Notes: a model not told the origin generated them from the letters alone. A stretch of 22,906 nucleotides of DNA from an uncultured Aquincola sp. (GCA_937883885.1 CAKZXL010000914.1:1-22906), one strand, 5' to 3'. Shown: positions 6,831 through 15,983, counted from the first letter of the stretch. Numbers and translations are program-made.

Positions 6831-7714
6831 GTCTGCGGTGCAGGAAGGTGTCGGGCGCGGGCCAGCCACACGCCGGCCAGCGCGATCAGGCCGATGCCGG
6901 CCAGCGCGGGTCCGTCGGGCGTGCGGCCGAACCACCAGGCGCTGATCATGACCGCCATCAGCAGTTGCAGGTAGTTCAAGGGGGCCAGCGTGGCCAGCTC
7001 GGCACGCCGGAAGGCCGCCAGCAGCAGCAGCTGGGCCGCGCCGCTCACGAAGCCGCCAGCCACCAGCAGGCCGAAGGCCGCAGCGCCCGGCCAGGGCGGC
7101 AGCGGACCGAACAGCATCGGCAGCGAGGTCACCGCCAGGCACACCACCGCCATGTACGAGAACTGCACCGGCGCCGGCACCCGGCCCGACAGGCGCCGCG
7201 TGAGCAACTGGAAGAGGGCATAGCAGACGGCGGCCACCGCCATCAGCGTGGTGCCTGTCCAGGGCAGGCTGCCTCCCGGCCGCACGATGCACAGCATGCC
7301 GGCAAAGCCCAGCCACACCGCGGCCCACTCGGCGCGCCGCACCGGCTCGCCCAGCATCCAGGGCGACAGGGCCACCATCAACAGCGGCGCGGTGAAGTAG
7401 ATGGCCGTGGCCTCGGCCAGCGGCATGGTCACCAGCGCCGTCATGAAGCAGGTGGCCACCACGCCCAGCATCAGGCTGCGGGCCAGCAGCAGCCGCTGGT
7501 GAGGTGCCCGCCACAGCCGCCACTGGCCGTGCCGCAGCAGCACCGCCAGCGCCATGCTGCACACGGCGACATAGCGGCCCAGGTTCACCAGCGCGGGCGG
7601 ATGCACCGCCACCATGTGCTTGGCGAAGGCATCGTAGGCGGCAAAGCCGGCCAGCGCCAGCAGGAAGCAGCCAACGCCCTGGGCGCGCCGCGCAGCAGCG
7701 GTGCGGCCGTTCAT
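6827..7714 (-). CDS. EamA/DMT-superfamily membrane transporter
   Basis: A 295-residue, strongly hydrophobic protein with about ten predicted membrane helices in two EamA repeats of roughly 140 residues each, the standard layout of 10-TMS drug/metabolite transporters (RhaT/S-adenosylmethionine-carrier-like group). Typical elements are GFAAYDAFAK in helix 1, the ATAIYFTAPLLMV helix and GEPVRRAEWAAVWLGFAGM in the first repeat, with FVSGAAQLLLLAAF and LAPLNYLQLLMAV in the second. It sits in the inner membrane and may export a pathway product or import a related substrate. It overlaps the genes on both sides by four bases, so it is part of the operon. The transported compound cannot be inferred. 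Confidence 0.9.
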   Translation of the reverse strand: MNGRTAAARRAQGVGCFLLALAGFAAYDAFAKHMVAVHPPALVNLGRYVAVCSMALAVLLRHGQWRLWRAPHQRLLLARSLMLGVVATCFMTALVTMPLAEATAIYFTAPLLMVALSPWMLGEPVRRAEWAAVWLGFAGMLCIVRPGGSLPWTGTTLMAVAAVCYALFQLLTRRLSGRVPAPVQFSYMAVVCLAVTSLPMLFGPLPPWPGAAAFGLLVAGGFVSGAAQLLLLAAFRRAELATLAPLNYLQLLMAVMISAWWFGRTPDGPALAGIGLIALAGVWLARARHLPAPQT

Positions 7715-9015
7715 GGGCGCTGCCGCCCCGCCACGCCGGCCTGCTGCAGCAGCGTGTCCAGCAGCACGTCGGCCCCGGCGGCCAGGTGGGCCGGATCGGC
7801 GTCCTCGGCCTCGTTGTGGCTGATGCCGTCCTTGCAGGGCACGAAGATCATCGCGGTGGGCACCACGCGGGCCATGTACACGGCGTCGTGGCCGGCGCCG
7901 GTGACGATGTCCTGGTGGGCATGGCCGCGTGCCGCCGCATGGGCGCGTACCCGCGCCACCAGCGCGGGGTCGAAGGGCGTGGGCGCAAAGGCCTGCACCT
8001 CGTGCAGCTGCACCGTCAGCCCGGCGTCGGGCCGGTCGACCAGGGCTCGCAGGCGTTGCTCCATCACGTCCAGCACCGGGGTTTCCTGGTGGCGCAGGTC
8101 CACTGTGAAGTGCACCCGGCCCGGGATCACGTTGCGCGAGTTGGGGTGCACCTGCACCTGGCCGACCGTGGCGCGGCCATGCGGTGCGAAGGCCGGGTCA
8201 TGGCCGATGGCCAGCACCTGGTCGATCAGCCGCGCCGCGCCGCGCAGCGCGTCGCGACGCAGCGGCATGGGCGTCGGGCCGGCATGCGCTTCCTGGCCCT
8301 GCACCACCACGTCGTACCAGCGCAGCCCCAGCGAGCCCGTCACCACACCCACCACCTGGCGGCCTGCCTCCAACACCGGCCCCTGCTCGATGTGGGCCTC
8401 GATGTAGCAGCGCGGTTGCACGCTGCCGATGGGCTCGCCGCCGCCATAGCCGATGGCCTGCAGCTCGTCACGCACACTGAGCCCGGCCAGGTCGGTGGCG
8501 GCCAGCGCCGTCTCCAGCGGAAACACGCCGCAGTGCACCCCCGAGCCCATCATCACCGGCACGAAGCGGCTGCCTTCTTCGTTGGTCCAGATGACCAGGG
8601 CCAGCGGTGCCTCGGTCTCGATGCCGCGTTCCTGCAGGCAGCGCATCACCTCCAGCCCCGCCAGCACGCCGTAGCAGCCGTCGAACTTGCCGCCGGTGGG
8701 CTGGGTGTCGATGTGGCTGCCGGTGGCCACCGGCGCATCGCTGCCGCTGCGGCCCGGCCGCACGCCGAAGATGTTGCCCACGGCGTCCACCCGCACCTGC
8801 AGGCCGGCTTCGCGCATCCAGCGCACCAGCAGGTCGCGGCCCTGGCCGTCGAGTGCCGTCAACGCCAGGCGGGCGTTGCCACCGGCCGGCGTGGCGCCGA
8901 TGCGGGCGAGCTCCATCAAGGAGGCCCACAGGCGGTCGGCGTTGATCGAGAAGCCGCAGGTGGGGCAGTCGGGCATGTCGGGCTCTGGTTGAAGGGCTGC
9001 TGTGGTCTTGTTCAT
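7711..9015 (-). CDS. M20 amidohydrolase of the hydantoinase/carbamoylase family
   Basis: A 434-residue zinc hydrolase of the branch that includes N-carbamoyl-L-amino acid hydrolase, beta-ureidopropionase and allantoate amidohydrolase. Diagnostic motifs are GSHIDTQPTGGKFDG (H101, D103, D112), TNEEGSRF (E146/E147), EAHIEQGPVLE (H208), a GHDA near the C-terminus and GISHNEAE. These enzymes split N-carbamoyl or related amide bonds, and some act on N-acyl amino acids. The short N-terminus has two Cys (CPTC at 17-20) preceding the core, which is unusual. It overlaps both neighbours by four bases. No dihydropyrimidinase/hydantoinase partner is in the window, so a carbamoylated intermediate must come from elsewhere, or the enzyme acts on another amide. 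Confidence 0.92.
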   Translation of the reverse strand: MNKTTAALQPEPDMPDCPTCGFSINADRLWASLMELARIGATPAGGNARLALTALDGQGRDLLVRWMREAGLQVRVDAVGNIFGVRPGRSGSDAPVATGSHIDTQPTGGKFDGCYGVLAGLEVMRCLQERGIETEAPLALVIWTNEEGSRFVPVMMGSGVHCGVFPLETALAATDLAGLSVRDELQAIGYGGGEPIGSVQPRCYIEAHIEQGPVLEAGRQVVGVVTGSLGLRWYDVVVQGQEAHAGPTPMPLRRDALRGAARLIDQVLAIGHDPAFAPHGRATVGQVQVHPNSRNVIPGRVHFTVDLRHQETPVLDVMEQRLRALVDRPDAGLTVQLHEVQAFAPTPFDPALVARVRAHAAARGHAHQDIVTGAGHDAVYMARVVPTAMIFVPCKDGISHNEAEDADPAHLAAGADVLLDTLLQQAGVAGRQRP

Positions 9016-10091
9016 GCGGTGGCCACACCCAGGCCCTGCAGCAGCGCGCGCAGGCCCGGTGCCAGCACGTCGACCTGGTAGCCGCCTTCCTGCACCACCA
9101 CGGTGGGCAGGCCCAGCGCACGCACCCGCTCGCCGATGGCGCGGTAGGTCGAGAAGTCGAAGCGCAGCACGCTGATCGGGTCGTCGCGGTGGGTGTCGAA
9201 TCCCAGCGCCAGCACCAGCGCGCGCGGGCGGTGGTCGGCAATGGCCTGGCAGGCTTGGTCAAGCGCCGAAAGGAACTCGGCTTCGCCGCTGCCATGGGCC
9301 AGCGGCAGGTTGAGGTTGCAGCCTTCACCTTCGCCGGCGCCGCGCTCATCGGCGTAGCCGGTGTAGAAGGGGTAGTAGGCCGCCGGATCGGCATGGGTGC
9401 TGGCGGTGAACACGTCGCCGCGCTCCCAGAAGATCTGCTGCGTGCCGTCGCCGTGGTGGGCATCGACGTCGAGCACGGCCACGCGCCCCCAGGCGGCGGC
9501 CAGCTGCTGCGCGGCCACGGCACTGTTGTTCACGTAGCAGAAGCCGCTGGCCCGGTCGGCATGGGCATGGTGGCCCGAAGGACGGCACAGCGCATAGGCC
9601 GTCGGCGCGCCGGCCAGCACGGCCTGGGCCGCGGCTTGCGCGGTGTGGGCGGCGCGCAGCACGGCCCGCCAGGTGTGTGGGCCGATGGGGCAGGCCAGGT
9701 CGCTGATGTACCAGCCCGTCTGCGGCACCAGCGCGGTGGCAGGGCAGGGCGGTCGGACGGTGCCGCCGGTGTGCCAGCGCATGTGCGGGTAGGGCGACAG
9801 GTTGGGCAGCACTTCGGGGCCGGGCTCCACGCCTGCGGCGCCAGGGGCGCTGAGCTGCTGCCAGCGCGGCCAGGCCGTTTGCAGGTAGTCGAGGTAGGCC
9901 GGGCTGTGCACCGCCTCCAGTGCGGCACGGCCGGCCTCGGGCGGGCACTCGGGCGGCAGGCCGAGCTGCTGCAGCGTGCGGCACAACGCCTCGGCGCGGG
10001 CCGGCACGTCGGCCGGCCTGTGCAGGCGGCCCAGCCGCATGAACTGCTGCGGCACATGCAGCAGCTGGTCGGGGCAGAAGAAGGCTTTCAT
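9012..10091 (-). CDS. HDAC-fold deacetylase, acetylpolyamine amidohydrolase-like (copy 2)
   Basis: A 359-residue zinc deacetylase of the same family as the gene at 5053-6081. The active site is intact: H174/H175 in CRPSGHHAHADRASGF, zinc ligands D210 and H212 in LDVDAHHGDGTQ and D299 in LGFDTHRDDP, and Y338 in VQEGGY. It differs from copy 1 mainly in an insertion before the catalytic half (residues 82-125, including a PGAAGVEPGPEVLPN stretch) and in surface loops, suggesting a different acyl-amine substrate rather than simple redundancy. It overlaps the aminotransferase upstream and the carbamoylase-like gene downstream by four bases each. Deacetylation of acetylated diamines, followed by transamination by the neighbouring aminotransferase, is a reasonable but unproven sequence of steps. 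Confidence 0.93.
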   Translation of the reverse strand: MKAFFCPDQLLHVPQQFMRLGRLHRPADVPARAEALCRTLQQLGLPPECPPEAGRAALEAVHSPAYLDYLQTAWPRWQQLSAPGAAGVEPGPEVLPNLSPYPHMRWHTGGTVRPPCPATALVPQTGWYISDLACPIGPHTWRAVLRAAHTAQAAAQAVLAGAPTAYALCRPSGHHAHADRASGFCYVNNSAVAAQQLAAAWGRVAVLDVDAHHGDGTQQIFWERGDVFTASTHADPAAYYPFYTGYADERGAGEGEGCNLNLPLAHGSGEAEFLSALDQACQAIADHRPRALVLALGFDTHRDDPISVLRFDFSTYRAIGERVRALGLPTVVVQEGGYQVDVLAPGLRALLQGLGVATA

Positions 10092-11449
10092 GCCGCCGCC
10101 TCGAAGCGGTCGAAGGCGCGGTGCAGCCGCTCGAACAGGCTGGCCAGTTCTTCCACGCTGATGATCAGCGGCGGGCACAGGGCCACCGTGTCGCCCATGG
10201 CACGCACGATCAGCCCTTCTTCCTGCGCCAGCGCCGCCAGGCGGGCGCCCGCCTTGGCCGCGGTTGGATAAGGCTCGCGGGTGATGGAATCGGCCACCAG
10301 GTCGATGGCGCCGATCAGGCCGACGCCCCGCACCTCGCCGACCACGCTGCGCTCGGCAAAGCCCCGCAGCGCCGCCTGGAAGCCCGGTGCCAGCGCCTGC
10401 ACCCGCTGCACGATGCCTTCGTCCTCATACACGCGCAGCGTCTCGAGGGCCACCGCCGCCGCCACCGGGTGGCCCGAGTAGGTGTAGCCGTGGCCGAAGC
10501 TGCCGATGCGCTGGCTGTTGGCGGTGAGCGTGTCGTTGATGCGGTCGTTGACCATCACCGCCGAGATCGGCACATAGCCGGAAGACAGCGCCTTGGCGCA
10601 GGTGAGGATGTCGGGCCGCAGGCCGAAGGTCTGGCTGCCCCACATCTGACCGGTGCGGCCGAAACCGCAGATCACTTCGTCGGCGATGAGCAGCACCTGG
10701 TGGCGTTGCAGCACGGCCTGGATCTTCTCGAAGTAGGTCGGCGGTGGCACCACCACGCCTCCGGCACCCATCACCGGCTCGGCGATGAAGGCCGCCACGG
10801 TGTCGGGCCCTTCTTCGCGGATGCGGGCGTCCAGCTGCTCGGCCAGCCGGGTGGCGAAGGCCTCGGGGCTTTCGCCGGGCAGCGCGCCGCGGCCGTGATG
10901 CGGGCAGTCCACATGCAGCATGCGGGGCAGCGGCAGGTCGAAGTCCGCATGGTTGGCCGGCAGGCCGGTGAGCGAGGCACTGGCCACCGTCACGCCGTGG
11001 TAGGCCCGCTGGCGTGCCAGGATCTTCTTCTTGCGCGGCAGGCCCAACGCATTGAAGTGGTACCACACCATCTTGACCGCGGTGTCGTTGGCCTCCGACC
11101 CCGAGTTGGCGAAGAAGACGCGTGCCATGGGCACCGGCGCGAGCGACTTCAGGCGCGCGGCCAGCTGCGCCACCGCCGGGTTGGATCGGTGGTTGAACGT
11201 GTGGTAGTAGGGCAGCGTCTGCAGCGCCTGGGTGCCTGCGGCCACCAGCCGCGGGTGGCTGAAGCCCAGCGACGCGCACCACAGGCCCGACATGCCTTCG
11301 ATGTAGCGGCGGCCGGCATGGTCGATCACATGCACGCCGTCGCCGCGCTCGATCATCAGCGGGCCGACGTCGGCATGGGCCGCGGCATTGGTGTACGGGT
11401 GCAGGTGGGCCTGGACGTCCAGGCCGTGCAGATCTTGGGGGGTGGTCAT
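10088..11449 (-). CDS. Class III omega-aminotransferase (SpuC-like)
   Basis: A 453-residue PLP aminotransferase. K286 in TCAKALSSGYVP should hold PLP; D257 lies in IADEVICGFGRTG, and SGSEAND occupies 116-122. The wording YIEGMSGLWC, AFIAEPVMGAGGVVVPP and HGYTYSGHPVAAA is typical of the omega-amino acid:pyruvate and putrescine/cadaverine:pyruvate (SpuC) group. Such enzymes move the terminal amino group of diamines or omega-amino acids to pyruvate, leaving an aldehyde. It follows the dehydrogenase gene by 24 bases and overlaps the deacetylase gene by four. It belongs to a different branch from the AGXT2L-like enzyme at 2604-3944, so the operon has two PLP enzymes with separate roles. The exact amine donor is not known. 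Confidence 0.92.
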   Translation of the reverse strand: MTTPQDLHGLDVQAHLHPYTNAAAHADVGPLMIERGDGVHVIDHAGRRYIEGMSGLWCASLGFSHPRLVAAGTQALQTLPYYHTFNHRSNPAVAQLAARLKSLAPVPMARVFFANSGSEANDTAVKMVWYHFNALGLPRKKKILARQRAYHGVTVASASLTGLPANHADFDLPLPRMLHVDCPHHGRGALPGESPEAFATRLAEQLDARIREEGPDTVAAFIAEPVMGAGGVVVPPPTYFEKIQAVLQRHQVLLIADEVICGFGRTGQMWGSQTFGLRPDILTCAKALSSGYVPISAVMVNDRINDTLTANSQRIGSFGHGYTYSGHPVAAAVALETLRVYEDEGIVQRVQALAPGFQAALRGFAERSVVGEVRGVGLIGAIDLVADSITREPYPTAAKAGARLAALAQEEGLIVRAMGDTVALCPPLIISVEELASLFERLHRAFDRFEAAA

Positions 11450-11473
11450 GGGCGGGGATGGGTTCGGGCTGTG

Positions 11474-12436
11474 TCAGTAGCCGCGGTGGCGGTCGACGGC
11501 CACCTGGGCGGCCTGACCGGCGCGCACGGCCGCCAGGTTGGCCAGGGTCTGGCGGGCGATCGCCTGCGGCGCGGTGCGGGTGGCGATGTGCGGCGTGACG
11601 AGGATGCGCGGATGGCCCCAGAACGGGTGCGCGGGCGGCAGCGGCTCGCAACGAAAGGCGTCCAGCGTCGCGGCGCCGAGCTGGCCGCTGTCCAGCGCCG
11701 CCAGCAGGTCCGCGTCCACCACATGGTCGCCGCGGCCGACGTTGATCAGGTGCGCACCACGGGGCATCTGGCTGAACCAGCGGGCATCCAGCAGGTCGCG
11801 GGTCTGGGGCGTCAGGGGCAGCAGGTTCACCAGCGTGTCGCAGCCGGCCAGGAACTCGGCGCGGGCGGCCTCGCCGTGGTACAGCTCAACGCCCTGCGGC
11901 GCAGGCCGGCCATCATCGTGGCGGCGCCAGCCGCGCACGCTGTAGCCCAGCGCTGCCAGGCCCTCGGCGCAGGCCCGGCCCAGGGTGCCGAAGCCGGCGA
12001 TGCCCACCCGGTGCTCGCGCGGGGGCTGCACCGGGGGCTCCTGCCACAGGGCCTGCTGCGCGCTGTGCACGCAGTCGGCCATGCAGCGCTGGCGGTGCAC
12101 CACCGCCCAGGCCACATAAGCCCGCATGCCGGCGGCCATGTCGGGGTCGACGATGCGGCACAGCGGCAGCGCCGGCAGCTGCGGGTCGGCGGTCATGTGG
12201 TCGATGCCGGCGCCCACCGACTGCAGCAGCTGCAGCCGTGGCATGCGGGCCAGCAGCCCCGGCGGGGGCACCCAGCACACGGCGGCGTCGATGTCGTCCA
12301 GCGGCCCGAGGTCGGGCTGCAGCCGCAGGTCGATGCCGGGGCAGGCGGCCCGGAAGGCCGGCACCAGGTAGGCCATGTCGATGGTGGCGCTCAGCAGCGC
12401 CACCACCGGCGGCCGGTCGCCCGGCACGGCGCTCAT
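11474..12436 (-). CDS. D-2-hydroxyacid dehydrogenase, GhrA-like
   Basis: A 320-residue NAD(P)-dependent reductase of 2-oxo acids, close in length to glyoxylate/hydroxypyruvate reductase A (about 312). It has the Rossmann GFGTLG at 148-153 and the catalytic triad R235 (NVGRGDHVVD), E264 (RCEPLPP) and H283 (TPHIATRT). SVGAGIDHM at 73-81 is the usual substrate-side motif. WRR at 170-172 after the beta2 strand suggests NADP(H), a tentative reading. The start codon is fixed by a 4-base overlap with the transporter ATPase gene. In the operon it may reduce a 2-oxo acid from transamination, such as glyoxylate or a longer oxo acid. The substrate is inferred only. Confidence 0.9.
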   Translation of the reverse strand: MSAVPGDRPPVVALLSATIDMAYLVPAFRAACPGIDLRLQPDLGPLDDIDAAVCWVPPPGLLARMPRLQLLQSVGAGIDHMTADPQLPALPLCRIVDPDMAAGMRAYVAWAVVHRQRCMADCVHSAQQALWQEPPVQPPREHRVGIAGFGTLGRACAEGLAALGYSVRGWRRHDDGRPAPQGVELYHGEAARAEFLAGCDTLVNLLPLTPQTRDLLDARWFSQMPRGAHLINVGRGDHVVDADLLAALDSGQLGAATLDAFRCEPLPPAHPFWGHPRILVTPHIATRTAPQAIARQTLANLAAVRAGQAAQVAVDRHRGY

Positions 12437-14115
12437 GCCGCCGCCTCCAGCCGGGGCACCGCGTCGATCAGCGCGCGGGTGTAGGCATGCTGCGGCGCCT
12501 GCAGCACCTGTGCGGCCGGGCCGTGCTCGACGATGCAGCCGCGCTGCATCACCGCGATCTCGTCGCACATCTCGCCGGCCACCCGCAGGTCGTGGGTGAT
12601 GAACACCATCGCCAGCTGGAAGCGCTCGCGCACCTCGGCAAACAGCTTGAGCACTTGCGCCTGCACCGACACGTCGAGCGCGCTCACCGGCTCGTCGGCG
12701 ATCAGCAGCTCGGGCTGCATCGCCAGGGCGCGCGCGATGCAGATGCGCTGGCGCTGCCCGCCGGAGAACTCATGCGGAAAGCGGTCGGCCGCCTCCGGCC
12801 CCAGGCCCACCAGGGCCAGCAGCTCGGCCACACGCGCATGGGCTTCGGCGCGCGGCACGCCTTGCGCCAGGGGCCCCGCCGCCAGCGCCGCACCGATGCG
12901 CTGGCGCGGGTTGAGCGAGGCATTGGGGTCCTGGAACACCATCTGGATGCGGCCGCCGGCCTGGCGCATCAGGCTGGCGCCGGGCAGCAGGCTGCGGCCC
13001 TTGAAGAGGATGCGGCCACTGTCGAAGCCGGACAGTCCCACCAGGCAGCGCCCCACGCTGCTCTTGCCGGAGCCCGACTCGCCCACGATGCCCAGCGTCT
13101 GGCCCCGGCGCAGCCGGAAGCTCACGTCCTTGGCCGCCTGCACGCTGCGGCCGCGGTTGAACAGTCCACGGCCGGTGACGTGGGTCTTGCACAAGTCCTG
13201 CACCTGCAGCACGTAGGGGGCGTCGTCCTGCGCGGCCGGTGGGCGCACCCGCCCGCTGGGAATGGCGGCGATGAGCTGGCGCGTATAGGCATGGCCGGGC
13301 GCGCGCAGCACCTGGGCTGCGCTGCCCTGTTCCACCACCACGCCGTGCTGCATCACCACCACGTCGTCCGCAATCTCCGACACCACGCCGAAGTCGTGGG
13401 TGATGAACAGCACCGCCGTGCCGCGCCGCTGCTGCAGCTCGCGGATCAGGCGCAGGATCTGCGCCTGGGTGGTGACGTCCAGCGCGGTGGTCGGCTCATC
13501 GCAGATCAGCACGGCCGGCTCCAGCAGCAGGGCGCAGGCGATCATCACGCGCTGGCGCTGCCCGCCGGACAAGCGGAAGGGGTAGCTGTCCACCAGCAGC
13601 TCGGGCTCGGGCAGACCCACGTCGGCCAGGGCCGCCACGATGCGCTGGCGCTTGGCCGCCGCCGGCATGCGCTCGTGCGCGTCGATCACTTCGGCCAGCT
13701 GGTCGCCGATGCGCATCACCGGGTTGAGCGCCGTCATGGGTTCCTGGAACACCATGCCGATGCGCCGGCCGCGCAGCGTGCGCCACTGCGACTCGTCCAG
13801 CGTCAGCAGGTCGTGGCCGTCGAACAGCACCCGGCCACCCACCGGCGCCACGGCCGGGACCGGCAGCAGGCCCATCAGCGCATTGGCGATCATCGACTTG
13901 CCGGAGCCGGACTCACCGACCACGCAGGTGGTGCGACCGCGGCGCAACACCAGGCTGGCACCGCTCACGGCCAGCGGCCGGTCTGCGCCAGCCGGCAGGC
14001 GGATGTCGAGCTGCTCGACCTGCAGCAGCGCTGGGGCCGAGGCTGCCGCCGAGGGCTCGGCCGAGGCGACGGTGGGGGCCACCGGATGGCCCGCATCGAG
14101 GAGGCTGCTGGTCAT
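12433..14115 (-). CDS. Fused double-ATPase of a peptide-type ABC importer
   Basis: This 560-residue protein joins two complete ABC ATPase modules, equivalent to DppD and DppF in one chain as in YejF or GsiA. Module 1 has Walker A GESGSGKS at 67-74, signature LSGGQ at 182-186 and Walker B LICDEP from 203. Module 2 has GESGSGKS at 345-352, FSGGQ at 450-454 and LIADEP from 471. Each module ends with the HAYTR element typical of oligopeptide ATPases. A 30-residue Ala/Ser/Pro-rich leader precedes module 1. The start at 14115 overlaps the permease gene by four bases; the longer open frame upstream is a shadow. It powers uptake through the adjacent permeases. Confidence 0.94.
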   Translation of the reverse strand: MTSSLLDAGHPVAPTVASAEPSAAASAPALLQVEQLDIRLPAGADRPLAVSGASLVLRRGRTTCVVGESGSGKSMIANALMGLLPVPAVAPVGGRVLFDGHDLLTLDESQWRTLRGRRIGMVFQEPMTALNPVMRIGDQLAEVIDAHERMPAAAKRQRIVAALADVGLPEPELLVDSYPFRLSGGQRQRVMIACALLLEPAVLICDEPTTALDVTTQAQILRLIRELQQRRGTAVLFITHDFGVVSEIADDVVVMQHGVVVEQGSAAQVLRAPGHAYTRQLIAAIPSGRVRPPAAQDDAPYVLQVQDLCKTHVTGRGLFNRGRSVQAAKDVSFRLRRGQTLGIVGESGSGKSSVGRCLVGLSGFDSGRILFKGRSLLPGASLMRQAGGRIQMVFQDPNASLNPRQRIGAALAAGPLAQGVPRAEAHARVAELLALVGLGPEAADRFPHEFSGGQRQRICIARALAMQPELLIADEPVSALDVSVQAQVLKLFAEVRERFQLAMVFITHDLRVAGEMCDEIAVMQRGCIVEHGPAAQVLQAPQHAYTRALIDAVPRLEAAA

Positions 14116-14978
14116 CGCGTTCTTCCTTCCGCACGGGCGTTGAGGCCGTCGTTCAGGCCTTCGCCCACCAGGTTCAGGGCCAGCACCGTCAGCACGATGG
14201 CCAGGCCCGGGAACACCGCCATCCACCAGGCCTGGCGCAGCACGGTGCGGGCGCTGCCCACCATGTAGCCCCAGCTCATCTGGTTGGGGTCGCCCAGGCC
14301 CAGGAAGCTGAGGCTGGACTCCAGCAGGATGGCCGTGGCCACCATCAGCGAGGCCATCACGATGATGGGCGACGCCGCGTTGGGCAGGATCTGGCCGACG
14401 ATGATGCGCGGCGTCGACAGGCCCGCCAGCTGGGCCGCAGCCACGAAGTCGCGCTGGCGCAGCGTGAGGAATTCGCCGCGGACCAGGCGGGCCACCGGCG
14501 GCCACGACACCAGCGCGATGGCGGTGACGATGGACGCCACCGAGGGCTGGAAGATGGCCACCAGCACGATGGCCAGCGCGAAGCTGGGCACCGCCTGGAA
14601 CAGCTCGGTGAAGCGCATCAGGGTGGCGTCCACCCAGCCGCCGAAGTAGCCGGCCACGGCGCCGATGGTCACGCCGATCAGCAGCGCCGCCAGCGTGCTG
14701 ACGACGCCGATGAGCACCGAGATGCGGGCACCGCTGACCACGCCGGACAGCACGTCACGGCCCATGGTGTCGGTGCCCAGCGGCACGTCGGCCTCGGCCA
14801 GCGGCGCGAGGAACGGCTGCTGCACCATGTCCCAGGGATCGTGCGCACTGAGCAGCGGGCCGGCCAGCACCAGCAGGGCGACGGCGGCCAGCACCACCAG
14901 GCCGGCGAGGGCGCCCTTGTTGCGGCGGAAGCGGCGCCAGAAGCCGCTGGACGAAGGGGTGCGGGGCGGTGCGGTCAT
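14112..14978 (-). CDS. Peptide-type ABC transporter permease (DppC/OppC-like)
   Basis: A 288-residue inner-membrane permease with an OppC-type N-terminal segment (WRRFRRNKGALAGLVVLAAV), a first membrane helix, the LGTDTMGRDVLSGVVSGAR motif that is a hallmark of DppC/OppC proteins, and about five further helices. The ATPase-contact loop is near FLTLRQRDFVAAAQLAG, ending ILPNAASPIIVM. The ATG at 14978 shares one base with the stop of the permease upstream (TGATG); a GTG one codon earlier (14981) would give a 4-base overlap instead. It pairs with the DppB-like permease to form the channel. The substrate is set mainly by the binding protein encoded at 15984-17549. Confidence 0.93.
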   Translation of the reverse strand: MTAPPRTPSSSGFWRRFRRNKGALAGLVVLAAVALLVLAGPLLSAHDPWDMVQQPFLAPLAEADVPLGTDTMGRDVLSGVVSGARISVLIGVVSTLAALLIGVTIGAVAGYFGGWVDATLMRFTELFQAVPSFALAIVLVAIFQPSVASIVTAIALVSWPPVARLVRGEFLTLRQRDFVAAAQLAGLSTPRIIVGQILPNAASPIIVMASLMVATAILLESSLSFLGLGDPNQMSWGYMVGSARTVLRQAWWMAVFPGLAIVLTVLALNLVGEGLNDGLNARAEGRTR

Positions 14979-15952
14979 CACTGCAGCTCGATGCGCGGAT
15001 CGACCAGCGTGTAGACGAGGTCGGTCAGCAGGTTGAAGAGCACCGCCATGCCTGCGGTGACGAGGAAGCAGCCGAGCAGCAGGTTGTAGTCGCGCTGCAG
15101 CAGGGCATCGAACATCAGGCGCCCGATGCCGGGCCAGGCGAAGACGGTTTCCGTGAGCACCGCGCCGCCGATCATGCTGCCGGCCTGGATGCCTGCCAGC
15201 GTGACCACCGGCAGCAGCGCATTGCGCAGCACATGGGCGCGCAGGATGCGCCCCGGCGCCACGCCCTTGGCCCGGGCCGTCTTCACGAAGTCCATCTGCG
15301 CCACCTCACGCATGGTGGCGCGCGTCATGCGGGCATACACGGCCATGTAGAACAGCGCCAGCGTGAGCGCCGGCAGCACCAGGTGCTGCAGGCCGTCCCA
15401 CACCCGGGCCCATCCGCTCAGGTCGGCCCCCACGGTCATGAAGCCGAAGGCGGGCAGCCAGTCCAGGTGCACCGAGAACACCAGCACTGCCATCATCGCC
15501 AGCCAGTACAGGGGCGTGGCATAGAACAGCAGCGCGACCACGGTGATGCCGCTGTCCACCCAGGTGCCGCTGCGTTGCGCCGCCATCGCGCCCAGGGCGA
15601 CGCCGAAGGCCAGCGACAGCACGAAGGCGCTGCCGGTGAGCAGCAGCGTGGCCGGCAGCCGCTCCAGGATGAGCGACAGCACCGGCGACTGCTGGCGGTA
15701 CGAGAAGCCCAGGTCGCCCTGCAGCACATGGCCCAGGTAGCGCTGCAGCTGGGTGCCCAGCGGCTGGTCGAGGCCGAACTGCGCACGCAGCTGGGCCACG
15801 AACTGCGCGTCGGAGGCACCGGCCTCGCCGGCGATCACCGCCACCGGATCGCCCGGCGCGGCGCGCACCAGCATGAAGTTGATGGTGGCGATCAGCACCA
15901 GGGCCAGCAGGCCCTGGGCGATGCGCGTGAGCATGTACTGAAGGCGCTTCAT
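14978..15952 (-). CDS. Peptide-type ABC transporter permease (DppB/OppB-like)
   Basis: A 324-residue permease with about six membrane helices. It has the N-terminal helix QYMLTRIAQGLLALVLIATI, the AAPGDPVAVIAG segment, and the large periplasmic loop with FGLDQPLGTQLQRYLGHVLQ that are typical of DppB. The ATPase-contact loop reads DFVKTARAKGVAPGRILRAH, and the last part has ETVFAWPGIGRLMFDALLQRDY. All are family hallmarks. It lies 31 bases downstream of the binding-protein gene. Length matches the family (about 310-340). It forms the importer core together with the gene at 14112-14978. Confidence 0.94.
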   Translation of the reverse strand: MKRLQYMLTRIAQGLLALVLIATINFMLVRAAPGDPVAVIAGEAGASDAQFVAQLRAQFGLDQPLGTQLQRYLGHVLQGDLGFSYRQQSPVLSLILERLPATLLLTGSAFVLSLAFGVALGAMAAQRSGTWVDSGITVVALLFYATPLYWLAMMAVLVFSVHLDWLPAFGFMTVGADLSGWARVWDGLQHLVLPALTLALFYMAVYARMTRATMREVAQMDFVKTARAKGVAPGRILRAHVLRNALLPVVTLAGIQAGSMIGGAVLTETVFAWPGIGRLMFDALLQRDYNLLLGCFLVTAGMAVLFNLLTDLVYTLVDPRIELQ

Positions 15953-15983
15953 CTGGCGGCTCCGAGGCGGGCGGCGTGCGCCA

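Noticed and set aside
10121..12484. Very long + strand open frame (787 codons) opposite the aminotransferase and dehydrogenase genes
   Set aside because: Low-complexity His/Gln/Gly/Arg translation spanning two unrelated antisense genes; third-position bias belongs to the minus strand.
12238..14268. Long + strand open frame (676 codons) opposite the ABC ATPase
   Set aside because: Antisense shadow; the minus strand carries two perfect Walker A and signature motif sets.
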